DNA of 64,000 nt from JBDUCV01 sp040003255. GTDB taxonomy: Bacteria > Actinomycetota > Actinomycetes > Mycobacteriales > Jatrophihabitantaceae. Positions 1 through 14,092 of the stretch are shown one piece after another. The notes under the pieces were generated by a model that saw only the letters and a list, made by a program, of their open reading frames with translations, was not told where the DNA came from and did not search any database. The stretch spans positions 1-64,000 of the forward strand of contig JBDUCV010000001.1 in the NCBI GenBank assembly GCA_040003255.1, in the 5' to 3' direction. The position numbers were made by a program, and so were the translations under genes. Position 1 is the first letter of the stretch, and each line of letters opens with the position of its first letter.

Positions 1-52
1 GAGCTTGGGGGATATCCGACGGGTTGCCGAAGCTGACGAAACAGACACCGCG

Positions 53-80
53 ACCCGTTGGTCGAACGAGACAAACGGGT
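53..80 (-). terminator. Possible hairpin downstream of tyrS
   Basis: ACCCGTT at 53-59 pairs with AACGGGT at 74-80 around a 14-base loop, just beyond the tyrS stop codon in the direction of transcription. There is no following U-tract, so a terminator role is only a guess. The rest of 1-118 holds no convincing gene. Confidence 0.3.
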
Positions 81-118
81 GTCAATCTCCGGAGAACGGG
101 CAATACGCCATGTCTTCG

Positions 119-1360
119 TCATCTGCGACGACCGAGTCGTACTGCCTTGCGCTTGCCGATCGAGAGGACCGCTCCGTCCAAGTCCGTAGCCGGTCGGTCG
201 TACTGGTGAGCCGGTATCGACTGCCCATCCAGCCGGGCGCCCCCCTCGTCGATCAGTCGTCTGGCAGCGCTCGAGCTCGCCGCCAAGCCGGCCGAAACCA
301 GTAACGAAGGCAGATGCACGGTGGCACCGTCGGGTAGCTCGACGTCGCGGAGGTCGGCCGGCAACTCGCCGTGCCGGTGAATGGCGTCGAATCGCTCCTC
401 GGCTCTGACCGCGTCCTCTCCCCCGTGGTAGAGCCCGACAATCGAGCGAGCGACTCGCCGTTTCGCTGCGTTCGCGGCACTGCCACCTGCGTCGATCTGT
501 CGCTCGATCTGCTCTACCTCACTGGGGGTCAGATCGGTCGCTAGCCGTGCATACGTCCCGACCACGTTGTCTGGGATGCTCAGCACCTTGCCGAACTGCT
601 CGTCCGGGCTGTCGTCGATCGCGATGAAGTTGCCGAGCGACTTACTCATCTTCTCCACCCCGTCGGTTCCCACGAGAAGAGGCACGGTCATCACCGTCTG
701 CGGAGCTTGGCCACGCGCCCGCTGGAGGGCGCGGCCCACCAGGTTATTGAACGTCTGATCCGTGCCGCCGATCTCGATGTCGGCGCGGATCTCGACCGAG
801 TCGATGCCTTGTAGCAGCGGGTAAAAGAACTCCGACAGGGTGATCGGCTGGGAGGAGGCGAAGCGCCGAGCAAAGTCATCACGCTCCAACAATTGGGCCA
901 CGGTGATCTCACTGGTGTAGCCGAGGATCTCGGAAAGCGTCATCGTCCCAAGCCAGTCGACGTTGTTGACCACCTCGGTGCGATCGGGCGCGAGGATGCG
1001 CATCACCTGGTCGAAGTAGCCGTGCGCGTTGGCGACGACCTCCTGGGCCGACTGCGCGGCCCGAGTGTCCGTTCGGCCCGAGGGATCCCCGACCTGTCCG
1101 GTGAAGCCGCCAACGACGAGGACGGCGAGGTGGCCGGCGTCCTGGAACTGGCGAAGCTTGCGCAGGACAACCGCGTGACCCAGCGTCAGATCGGCGCCGG
1201 ACGGGTCGATGCCGAGCTTGACGCGCAGCGGTCTTTCCTCGCGCCGGGCGGCGATGAGCCGCTCGGCAAGTCCCTCGGTCGGCAGGATCTGCGCCACACC
1301 GGAGGCCAGGACATTGTAGGTGTCGCGCAATTGGGGCGGCAGGGACAGATCGTGGGTCAC
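119..1360 (-). CDS. tyrS: Tyrosyl-tRNA synthetase, type 2 (TyrZ-like)
   Basis: This cytoplasmic class I synthetase charges tRNA-Tyr with tyrosine. The 413-residue protein has the HIGH-like motif TLGH at residues 59-62, a KMSKS loop (KMSKS, 237-241), and a C-terminal S4-type RNA-binding segment from about residue 350. The intact KMSKS and the GQVGDPSGRT segment are typical of the type 2 (TyrZ) subfamily. The E. coli and mycobacterial type 1 enzymes have KFGKS-type loops instead. The ATG start overlaps the mpg stop by four bases, so the gene is the last member of a run from the arginine genes through mpg. Family assignment is firm; the subtype rests on motifs recalled from the families. Confidence 0.96.
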   Translation of the reverse strand: MTHDLSLPPQLRDTYNVLASGVAQILPTEGLAERLIAARREERPLRVKLGIDPSGADLTLGHAVVLRKLRQFQDAGHLAVLVVGGFTGQVGDPSGRTDTRAAQSAQEVVANAHGYFDQVMRILAPDRTEVVNNVDWLGTMTLSEILGYTSEITVAQLLERDDFARRFASSQPITLSEFFYPLLQGIDSVEIRADIEIGGTDQTFNNLVGRALQRARGQAPQTVMTVPLLVGTDGVEKMSKSLGNFIAIDDSPDEQFGKVLSIPDNVVGTYARLATDLTPSEVEQIERQIDAGGSAANAAKRRVARSIVGLYHGGEDAVRAEERFDAIHRHGELPADLRDVELPDGATVHLPSLLVSAGLAASSSAARRLIDEGGARLDGQSIPAHQYDRPATDLDGAVLSIGKRKAVRLGRRR

Positions 1361-1991
1361 GATGGGTCAGTCTGCCGGGCGCCCTTGGCGCATGGTCGTC
1401 CACCCGGACGGAATGCCGATACAGTCGGGTCGCCGTCGATCCAGAAGCGCCACGGCTGCTCGGCAGCGGCGCTGATCCCGACCCGGGGACCGCTGCGGAT
1501 CGAGGCCACCCGACCGGCCGGCAAGCTGGTCAGCTGCAGCGCCGAATCGGCCGCGCAGACATCGACACCGTTGAGCGCACCAGAGATGCCGAGACAGGAC
1601 GCCAGCCGGGCCGGCCCTCGGGCCAGCTCGCGGGCAAATCGTGCCGCGGGGCGGCGAGACCAGGCCGCGTCCAAGCCGTCCACCACGTCACCGGCCCGCA
1701 GAAGGACTGCCGCCGCCCTGCCGTCCGGTCCACATACGAGGTTTGCACACCAGTGCATGCCGTAGCTGAAGTACACGTACAAATGCCCTGGCGGGCCGTA
1801 CATCACGGCGTTGCGGGCGGTCAGGCCGCGGTATGCGTGTGACGCCGCATCAAGAGTTCCCTGATAGGCCTCGACCTCGGTCAGCCGGACCGCCACGTGG
1901 TGTCCGCCCACATTCGACGTCACCACCCCCCCGAGCAGCCAGGGCGCGAGCTCGACGGCCGGGCGGGCGAGCAGTTCACGATCGATCGGCA

Positions 1992-1992
<1 letters not shown>
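1357..1992 (-). CDS. mpg: 3-methyladenine DNA glycosylase, AAG/MPG family
   Basis: This is a monofunctional DNA glycosylase that removes alkylated purines to start base excision repair. The 211-residue length is normal for bacterial AAG-type enzymes. The segment RLTEVEAYQG matches the catalytic region of human AAG (VETEAY), placing the general base at E41 and the DNA-intercalating tyrosine equivalent at Y43. A second signature, GPPGHLYVYFSYGMHWC, follows. Its ATG shares one base with the argH stop (TAATG) and its stop overlaps tyrS, so it is probably translated from the same message. A repair gene between argH and tyrS is a common actinobacterial arrangement. No regulatory site of its own is visible. 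Confidence 0.93.
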
Positions 1993-7236
<5,244 letters not shown>

Positions 7237-7240
<4 letters not shown>

Positions 7241-8163
7241 TGTGCCTCCGCGTCATGGCTCTGCTTGGCAGGCAGCACCATCGTGCCAATGCCGTCGCTG
7301 GTGAACACCTCGAGCAATAGGGCGTGCGGCAGCCGACCGTCCAGCACATGCGCACTGGCCACCCCGCCCTCGACGGCGCGCAGGCACGCTTCCATCTTGG
7401 GCACCATCCCGTCAGCCAGGGTCGGCAGCAGCGCACCGAGTTGGTCGACACTGACCATGTTGAGCACCTCGCCGCTGGCCGGCCAGTTCGCGTAGAGGCC
7501 CTCGACGTCGGTGAGGATGACGAGTTTCTCGGCGGCGAGTGCCACGGCGAGGGCAGCTGCGGCGGTGTCGGCGTTCACGTTGTATGTCAAGCCGTCGTCG
7601 CCGCGTGCCACGCTCGCAATCACCGGGATGCGCCCCGCGTCTATCAGTGCCACGACGGTGCTCACATCAACCTGGACTACATCGCCGACCTGGCCCACGT
7701 CGACTTGCTGGCCGTCGACGTACGCCTCGCGGCGCTCGGCAGTCAGCAGCCCCCCGTCCTCGCCGGACAGGCCCACTGCGAATGCGCCGTGGTCATTGAT
7801 CAGGTTGACGACGTCGCCATTGACCATGCCGACCAGCACCATCCTGATGACGGCCATCGCCTCGGGGGTCGTGACGCGCAGTCCACCGCGGAACTCGGTC
7901 GCCATGCCCAACCGGGAGAGGTGTGCGGTGATCTGCGGGCCGCCGCCGTGGACGACGACCGGCTTGAGGCCGGCATAGCGCAGGAATACGACATCCTCCG
8001 CGAAGGCTCGCTGGAGTTCGGGCGAGGCCATCGCATTGCCGCCGTACTTGACGACGACGATCTTGCCGTGGAACCGCTTCAGCCATGGCAAGGCGTCGAC
8101 GAGGGTGGCCGCCTTGACCAACGCCTGGGCGCGGGTTCGGGCGTCGTCCGGCTGATCGGTCAT
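7237..8163 (-). CDS. argB: N-acetylglutamate kinase
   Basis: It phosphorylates N-acetylglutamate, the arginine-inhibited committed step in the cyclic arginine pathway. The 308-residue protein has the amino-acid-kinase start [10 protein letters not shown] with the catalytic lysine, the glycine-rich VVHGGGPQI loop, and a nucleotide-binding C-terminal half with LTDVEGLY. The ATG at 8163 was chosen because it gives an ATGA overlap with argJ; a 36-codon upstream extension of the frame lies within argJ and looks non-coding. An N-terminal helix typical of arginine-sensitive hexameric enzymes precedes the kinase core. Confidence 0.96.
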
Positions 8164-9314
8164 GTTGAGTAGGCCGAGTTTGCGGTGGCGTAGGCGGGCG
8201 ATAAGTCCGTGGTCCACACGCTCGCCGATCGGGCTCCGGCGTGCAGATCGGCGACGATGCTGACCGCGCACCCGGACAGGTCGACGAGCTGTCGGTTCGC
8301 GCTGGCGGTTCCATTGCGGCAGACCCGCACCCCGTTGATCGCGACGCCGAGTCGATCCGGCTCGAATGCGGCACTGGTCGTCCCGATCGCGGCGAGTACC
8401 CGGCCCCAGTTCGGGTCATTGCCATGGAGCGCGCACTTGAGCAGACTGTTGCGGGCGATAGCGCGGGCAACGTCGACGGCGTCCTGTTCGGTGGCGGCGC
8501 CCGTGACCGTGATCGTTACCTGCTTGGTGGCCCCTTCGGCGTCGGCCAGCAGTTGGGCAGCGAGCTCGGCGCAAACCTGCCGTACCGCATCGGCGAAGTC
8601 AGCGGGGTCGGGCGAAACTTCCGTCGCACCGCTCGCCATCAGCAGCACCGTGTCGTTGGTCGACCGGCAACCGTCGGTGTCGAGGCGGTCGAACGTCGCC
8701 GCCGTCGCCCGCCGCAGCGATCCGCCAACCGTCTCGGCGTCGAGCTGCGCATCGGTGGTCAGCACACACAACATGGTCGCCAGGCTCGGCGCCAGCATGC
8801 CGGCGCCCTTTGCCATGCCGCCGACTGTCCAGCCGTCCGAGTGACGCACGATCGCCTGCTTGGCGACAGTGTCGGTCGTGCGGATCGCGTCAGCGGCGGC
8901 CGCGGCGCCATCGACTCCTAGCGCCGCCACCGCGGCGTCGATGCCGGCAAGCAACTTCGGCATCGGCAGCCGTTCGCCGATCAGTCCGGTAGAACAGACG
9001 GCCACCTCCCCGGCGCCGCGGCCTAGAGCCGTCGCGACGTGCTCGGCGGTGGCATGAGTGTCGGCGAACCCGTCGGGTCCGGTGCAGGCGTTGGCGCCGC
9101 CCGAGTTCAGCACGGCCGCGCGCAGCCGCCCGTCGGCCAGCACCTGCTGCGACCAGAGCACGGGAGCGGCCTTGACCCGGTTGGCGGTAAACACGCCGGC
9201 CGCCGCGTCGAAGGGTCCGTCGTTGACCACAAGCGCAACGTCTCGTTCCCCGTTCGACTTCAACCCCGCTGCGACGCCGCTCGCCTGGAAGCCCAGTGCC
9301 GCCGTGACGCTCAC
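8160..9314 (-). CDS. argJ: Bifunctional ornithine acetyltransferase / N-acetylglutamate synthase
   Basis: ArgJ moves the acetyl group from N-acetylornithine to glutamate, making the pathway cyclic, and may also use acetyl-CoA. The protein is made as one 384-residue chain that cleaves itself between alanine and threonine in the motif [10 protein letters not shown], with T180 becoming the nucleophile of the beta chain. The C-terminal [15 protein letters not shown] tail is characteristic. The start is GTG, overlapping the argC stop in a GTGA junction. The presence of argJ explains why no separate argE or argA is needed here. Confidence 0.96.
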   Translation of the reverse strand: MSVTAALGFQASGVAAGLKSNGERDVALVVNDGPFDAAAGVFTANRVKAAPVLWSQQVLADGRLRAAVLNSGGANACTGPDGFADTHATAEHVATALGRGAGEVAVCSTGLIGERLPMPKLLAGIDAAVAALGVDGAAAAADAIRTTDTVAKQAIVRHSDGWTVGGMAKGAGMLAPSLATMLCVLTTDAQLDAETVGGSLRRATAATFDRLDTDGCRSTNDTVLLMASGATEVSPDPADFADAVRQVCAELAAQLLADAEGATKQVTITVTGAATEQDAVDVARAIARNSLLKCALHGNDPNWGRVLAAIGTTSAAFEPDRLGVAINGVRVCRNGTASANRQLVDLSGCAVSIVADLHAGARSASVWTTDLSPAYATANSAYST

Positions 9315-10348
9315 GGGGCAATCCCGTCCACGGCCAGCCCGGCAGTCTCGGGCAGGCCGAGCATCAGGTTCGCGTTCTGCACCGCCTGCCCGGCGGCCCC
9401 CTTGCCGAGATTGTCGATCGCGCTGGTGACGATTACTCGGCCGGAGTCCACGTCGACGGCTGCCTGCAGGTGGGCGGAGTTGGACCGCGCAGTCGCGGCG
9501 GTGTGTGGCTGGCGTCCGGCGGGCAGGACCTGCACGAACGGCTCAGCGGCGTACGCCGCCGCGAGGACGGCTCGCACCTCGTCGTCGGTCGTCCCAACCC
9601 GGGTCGGTCGAGCGGTCACCGTAGCAAGAATGCCGCGGGGCATTGGGGCGAGCACCGGAATGAACGACAGGCTCATCGCGCCGGTTGCTTGCTTGATCTC
9701 CGGGACGTGCTGGTGGGCGCCCACCTTGTACGGCGACAGGTCGCCCATCACCTCGCTGGCCAGCAGGTCGATTCGCGGCGAACGGCCCGCGCCCGATGTG
9801 CCGCTCGCCGCCACCACCACCACGTCGTCAACGCTGACGAGACCGGCGGCGACCAGCGGTGCCAACGCCAGGATGGTCGCGACGGCGTAGCAGCCGGTGT
9901 TCGCCACGCGCGAGGCTGTCGCTATCGCGGCCCGTTGACCGGGTAGCTCGGGCAAGCCATAGATCCACGCCCCGTGATGTACGCCACCGTAATAGCGCAC
10001 GTACGCAGCGGCATCGACCACTCGGTGGACGCCGCTCAGGTCGATAACCCGCAGGTCAGCCGGCAACGCGGCCGTGAGCATGCCGGAGGCGCCGGGCGGC
10101 AACGCCAGGAACACCAAGTCGCAGTCCGCCAGAACCTCAGGCGTCGTTTCGCCGAGCCTCAGCTGAGCGATCGAACGTAGTCCCGGATGTACGTCGCCGA
10201 GCAGCTTGCCGGCGGCGGTGCTGCTGCTTGCAGTCGCTGCCACCACCTGCATATCCGGGTGGCCGGCGAGCAGCCGCAACAACTCGCCGCCGGCGTAACC
10301 GCTCGCCCCGGCAACCGCGACCCGATAGCCCACCGCACTATTATGCAC
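9311..10348 (-). CDS. argC: N-acetyl-gamma-glutamyl-phosphate reductase
   Basis: It reduces N-acetylglutamyl phosphate with NADPH to the semialdehyde. The protein has a Rossmann start AVAGASGYAGGELLR and the catalytic cysteine in ANTGCYA (C153). It is the first gene of the arginine operon and lies 48 bases beyond the pheT stop. The longest frame starts at a GTG at 10348; another GTG at 10333 gives MGYRVAVAGASG and is equally plausible, because the candidate ArgR operator overlaps the first codon. The two starts differ by only five residues. Confidence 0.95.
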   Translation of the reverse strand: MHNSAVGYRVAVAGASGYAGGELLRLLAGHPDMQVVAATASSSTAAGKLLGDVHPGLRSIAQLRLGETTPEVLADCDLVFLALPPGASGMLTAALPADLRVIDLSGVHRVVDAAAYVRYYGGVHHGAWIYGLPELPGQRAAIATASRVANTGCYAVATILALAPLVAAGLVSVDDVVVVAASGTSGAGRSPRIDLLASEVMGDLSPYKVGAHQHVPEIKQATGAMSLSFIPVLAPMPRGILATVTARPTRVGTTDDEVRAVLAAAYAAEPFVQVLPAGRQPHTAATARSNSAHLQAAVDVDSGRVIVTSAIDNLGKGAAGQAVQNANLMLGLPETAGLAVDGIAP

Positions 10349-10370
10349 GATGCTGCAACTTCATGCACGG
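10340..10370 (-). promoter_or_regulatory. Candidate ArgR operator (ARG box) before argC
   Basis: On the minus strand this stretch reads as a TGCATGAAGTTGCA block followed by GCATCGTGCATAAT, so TGCA half-sites recur three times at short spacing. Streptomyces ARG boxes, as I recall them, use similar TGCAT/TTGCA halves. It sits exactly at the head of the arg operon, and argR is the sixth gene of that operon, so it would allow autorepression. Spacing does not perfectly match the known boxes. Confidence 0.45.
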
Positions 10371-10396
10371 CATGGGGGCGTACCGATTTCAGCCGC

Positions 10397-12880
10397 TCAG
10401 CTGCGCAGTTGCGCGCCGAACCGCTGCGCAGCGACGGACACCGCAGCGTCACGCGCAGAAGCAGCCTCCTCGACGGTCAGCGTTCGGTCAGCGGCGCGGA
10501 AGCGCAACGCGAATGCCAATGACCTGCGTCCCGGACCCAGCCGCTCTTTATCGGCGTAGAGGTCGAATAGCCGCACCGACTCGAGCAGTTCGCCGGCACC
10601 GGCACGCAGCGCGCCGAGAACGCTGCTCGCTGCTACGTCGTCGGGCACCACGAGCGCCACGTCGAGGAGCACCGGCGGGTAGTTGGACAGTTCTGGGCTG
10701 TTCGCGGGGCTCGGTGCGCCGAAGGCGTCCAGGTCGAGCTCCATCGCGGCGGTGCGCGCGGGCAGGTCGAGCGCGGCGATAACCCGCGGATGCAGCTCAC
10801 CCGCATGCCCGATCAGCGTGCAGTCGAGTAGCAGTTCGGCACACCGTCCGGGATGCCAGGGCGGGTATTCGCCGCGCCTTATGGTGAGTTCGGCCCGGGC
10901 AGCCCGGCCCACGACATGAGCGGCTTCGATCGCGTCCGCCCAGATCACCGGCCGGCCGCTGCCCCACCATCCGGGACGCTCGACTTGACCGGCCAGCACG
11001 ACGGCGAGGTGGCGGGGCTGCCGCGGGACGGACGCGTACAGCGCCGCGAGTTCCTCGTCGGATGGGCGATGCGCGACTCCGGGATGCGGCACTGGGGGGG
11101 TGTCCGGGTGGGGCAGGTACACCAAACCCGTCTCGAAGAGCGCCACATCGCGAGAACCCCGTCCGATGTTGCGGGTCAGGGTGGCGAGCAGCCCGGGCAA
11201 CAGCGACGTGCGCAGCTCCGGCTCAGCATCCGACATTGGGTTCGCCAGCCGCGCAGCGTGCCGGCGCGGGTCGTCGGGCAACTCGCCGAGCGCGTCGTGC
11301 ACGGCTGGCGACACGAACGGATAGCTGAGCACCTCGGTGTAACCCGCGGCGGCCACCGCCCGGGAGATCGCCCGACGCAGCCGCTGTTCGGCGCTGAGCC
11401 CGCGGCCAGGTGGCGGAGTCGGCAGCGCCGACGGCACGGTGTCGTAGCCCTCGAGCCGGACGACCTCCTCGACCAGGTCGGCCGGGTCGGTGAGGTCGGG
11501 ACGCCAAGTCGGTGGGTGAACGGTCAGCCGCTCCTGCCCGGCGACCCGGCAGCCGACCTGTTGCAGGCGGTCGCGGACCGTCGATGCGTCTATCGGCATG
11601 CCGGCTAGCGCGCCGGGCCGACTCGCCGCCATGATGATCGCCACCGGCGGCGGCCCCTCGCCGACGACGGTGAATCCATCGACCGACCGCGCGCCGCCGT
11701 GCTCTCCGAGCAAGTGGACGGCGCGCTGCAGGGCCACCGCGCCGATGGCCGGGTCTACCCCACGCTCGAATCGCTTGGCCGCTTCGCTGGGCAACTTGTG
11801 CCGGCGCACGGTGCGGGCAATTGAGGTCGGCTCCCAGTGCGCCGCCTCGAGGACGATGTCGGTGGTCGCCCCGTCGATCTCGGTGGACGCGCCACCCATG
11901 ACGCCGGCCAGCGCAACCGGACCGGACTCGTCGGTGACGACAAGGTCGTCGGGGTCCAGCTCTCGGTCGACGCCGTCCAAACTGGTCAGCCGCTCACCCA
12001 GCGTCGCCCGGCGAACGGCCAGCGGGCCACGCAGCTTCGCTCGGTCGAACGCGTGCAGCGGCTGGCCGGTCTCGAGCATCACGTAATTGGTGACGTCGAC
12101 GGCCAGCGAGATGGGCCGCATCCCGGCGGCTCGCAGCCGCTGCTGCAGCCAGCTCGGGGTCGTTGCGGCGGGGTCCAGCCCGGTGATCGTCCGGACGGAG
12201 AACTGGTCGCAGCCGAGCGGATCGTCGACGCGCACCGGGTAACCAGTGCCATCGGCCGGTGGCACCTGCACCGTCTCGGTGATGTCGTGGAAAGGCACCT
12301 CGAGCGCGGCGGCCACTTCTCGGGCCAGCCCACGCACCGACAAGCAGTAGCCCCGGTCCGGGGTGACCGCGATGTCGAGAACCGCGTCGCGCAGGCCGAG
12401 CACATCACGTGCGTCGTCGCCGGGCTTGGCTGCCTCGGCTGCGAGCACGAGGATGCCGGGCGCTGCGCCGAGGGTGTCGTCGGGCAGCCCGAGCTCTCGA
12501 GTCGAGCAGATCATGCCGTCCGACACGTGGCCGTAGGTCTTGCGTGCAGCAATGGCGAACCCGCCGGGTAGCACGGAGCCGGGCAGCGCGACGATCACGA
12601 GGTCGCCCTCGGCGAAGTTGTCGGCCCCGCAGACGATGCCCCGCGGCTCGGGTTCGGCGACGTCGACCTGGCACCAGCGGATCGACTTGCCGTTGTTCTG
12701 CGGTTCGTCGACGAAGGAGACAACCCGCCCGGCGACAATGGGACCGGCCAGCGCATCGGCCGCCGAGTCGACCCGCTCGACCTCGAGACCGACCCGCACC
12801 AGCGCATCGCCGACCGCCCGGGGGGTGGCACTGGACGGCAGGTCGACATATTCGGCGAGCCAGCTGATGGACGCGCGCAT
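10397..12880 (-). CDS. pheT: Phenylalanyl-tRNA synthetase beta subunit
   Basis: The beta subunit of the alpha2-beta2 class II synthetase carries tRNA-binding and editing functions. The 827-residue protein contains, in order, a tRNA-binding EMAP/OB domain (about 40-150), the B3/B4 editing region (about 200-370, with MLETGQPLHAFD), a B5 domain near 400-470, the core with RLEGYDTVPS, and a C-terminal anticodon-binding ferredoxin fold. The length is standard. Its ATG shares a base with the pheS stop, so the two subunits are translationally coupled. Its 3' end is close enough to argC for read-through into the arg operon. Confidence 0.97.
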   Translation of the reverse strand: MRASISWLAEYVDLPSSATPRAVGDALVRVGLEVERVDSAADALAGPIVAGRVVSFVDEPQNNGKSIRWCQVDVAEPEPRGIVCGADNFAEGDLVIVALPGSVLPGGFAIAARKTYGHVSDGMICSTRELGLPDDTLGAAPGILVLAAEAAKPGDDARDVLGLRDAVLDIAVTPDRGYCLSVRGLAREVAAALEVPFHDITETVQVPPADGTGYPVRVDDPLGCDQFSVRTITGLDPAATTPSWLQQRLRAAGMRPISLAVDVTNYVMLETGQPLHAFDRAKLRGPLAVRRATLGERLTSLDGVDRELDPDDLVVTDESGPVALAGVMGGASTEIDGATTDIVLEAAHWEPTSIARTVRRHKLPSEAAKRFERGVDPAIGAVALQRAVHLLGEHGGARSVDGFTVVGEGPPPVAIIMAASRPGALAGMPIDASTVRDRLQQVGCRVAGQERLTVHPPTWRPDLTDPADLVEEVVRLEGYDTVPSALPTPPPGRGLSAEQRLRRAISRAVAAAGYTEVLSYPFVSPAVHDALGELPDDPRRHAARLANPMSDAEPELRTSLLPGLLATLTRNIGRGSRDVALFETGLVYLPHPDTPPVPHPGVAHRPSDEELAALYASVPRQPRHLAVVLAGQVERPGWWGSGRPVIWADAIEAAHVVGRAARAELTIRRGEYPPWHPGRCAELLLDCTLIGHAGELHPRVIAALDLPARTAAMELDLDAFGAPSPANSPELSNYPPVLLDVALVVPDDVAASSVLGALRAGAGELLESVRLFDLYADKERLGPGRRSLAFALRFRAADRTLTVEEAASARDAAVSVAAQRFGAQLRS

Positions 12881-13989
12881 CAGGCATCCATCCCGAACGC
12901 CTGGGTGAACCGCACGTCACCCTCGACCATGTCACGCATGTCGGCGGCGTTGTTGCGGAACATCATCGTGCGTTCGATGCCGATGCCGAAGGCGAAGCCG
13001 CTGTAGCGGTCCGGATCGATCCCGCAGGCACGCAGCACGCGCGGGTTGACCATCCCGCAGCCGCCCCACTCGATCCAGCCCTCGCTGTCGCATGTGCGAC
13101 AGGGACGCTCGGGGTTGCCGACCGATTCGCCCCGGCAGACGAAGCAGAGCAGGTCCGGCTCGGCGCTCGGCTCGGTGAACGGGAAGTAGGACGGTCGCAA
13201 CCGGGTCACGATGCCTGGCCCGAACATCGCCTCGGCCATATGGTCGAGGGTTCCTTTCAGGTGCGCCATCGTGATGCCCTCGTCCACCACTAGACCCTCG
13301 AGCTGGTGGAAAACCGGTGTGTGGGTGGCGTCGAGTTCATCGGTGCGGAACACCTTGCCGGGGCAGATGACGTAGATCGGCGGCTTGCGCTCAAGCATCA
13401 CCCGGGCCTGCACCGGTGAGGTGTGGGTGCGAAGTACCAGCCCGGACTGGGGCGGGTCGAGGAAGAAGGTGTCCATCATCGTCCGAGCGGGGTGATCCGG
13501 CGGCATGTTCAACGAATCGAAGTTGAACCACTCGGCCTCGACCTCGGGACCCTCGGCGATCTCGTAACCCATCGCGACGAACACGTCGCAGATCAGTTCC
13601 TGAATGGTCGTGAGCGGATGGCGGGCGCCCTCGAGGTGGCGGTCCCACGGCAGCGTCACGTCGACCGCCTCGTCGATTAGCACGCGGGCGTCGCGCTGCG
13701 CCTCGAGCTCTGCCTGCCGCGCCTCAAGCGCGGAGCGGACGGTAGTGCGTGCCTGCCCGACCCGCTGCCCGGCGGTCGCTCGCGCCGCTGGCGGCAGAGC
13801 GCCGATCTCCCGATTGGCCAACGCCAGCGGCGAACGGTCACCCGCGTGGGCGAGACGGACGGCCTTGAGCGCGTCGAGGTCGCCCGCTGCGGCCACCGCG
13901 AGAAGGGCGGCAGCGACGGCATGCTCAATGCGGTCGGGTTGGAGCGCGCTCACCTCGACCGGGTCGAAGTTCGAACTGGCGGGTGGCAT
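12880..13989 (-). CDS. pheS: Phenylalanyl-tRNA synthetase alpha subunit
   Basis: The catalytic alpha subunit of PheRS activates phenylalanine and joins it to tRNA-Phe. The 369-residue protein starts with a predicted N-terminal coiled-coil, followed by the class II motifs: motif 2 around VFRTDELDATHTPVFHQLEG and motif 3 in FAFGIGIERTMM. The ATG at 13989 matches the usual family length. An 82-codon upstream extension of the frame runs through the hairpin region and into the neighbouring gene and was rejected. A four-cysteine cluster (CFVC and CRTC) sits in the catalytic domain, as in many actinobacterial PheS proteins. Confidence 0.96.
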   Translation of the reverse strand: MPPASSNFDPVEVSALQPDRIEHAVAAALLAVAAAGDLDALKAVRLAHAGDRSPLALANREIGALPPAARATAGQRVGQARTTVRSALEARQAELEAQRDARVLIDEAVDVTLPWDRHLEGARHPLTTIQELICDVFVAMGYEIAEGPEVEAEWFNFDSLNMPPDHPARTMMDTFFLDPPQSGLVLRTHTSPVQARVMLERKPPIYVICPGKVFRTDELDATHTPVFHQLEGLVVDEGITMAHLKGTLDHMAEAMFGPGIVTRLRPSYFPFTEPSAEPDLLCFVCRGESVGNPERPCRTCDSEGWIEWGGCGMVNPRVLRACGIDPDRYSGFAFGIGIERTMMFRNNAADMRDMVEGDVRFTQAFGMDA

Positions 13990-14018
13990 GCGGTCCTCGC
14001 GGTCGGTGCGAAACGACG

Positions 14019-14069
14019 TTGGCCCCTCAGCAGGGACGGCGACGGCGTGTCGCCTTGCTGAGAGGCCAA
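14019..14069 (-). promoter_or_regulatory. Long nested hairpin in the pheS leader
   Basis: TTGGCC plus CTCAGCA (14019-14032) pairs with TGCTGAG plus GGCCAA (14056-14069), with one internal C/A mismatch. Inside it GGCGAC (14038-14043) pairs with GTCGCC (14049-14054). The whole 51-base element lies in the 103-base gap between the oxygenase-like gene and pheS. It could terminate the former or attenuate pheST. I see neither a U-tract nor a run of Phe codons. Confidence 0.7.
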
Positions 14070-14092
14070 CGATAGACAGGGGGCACGAGCGG

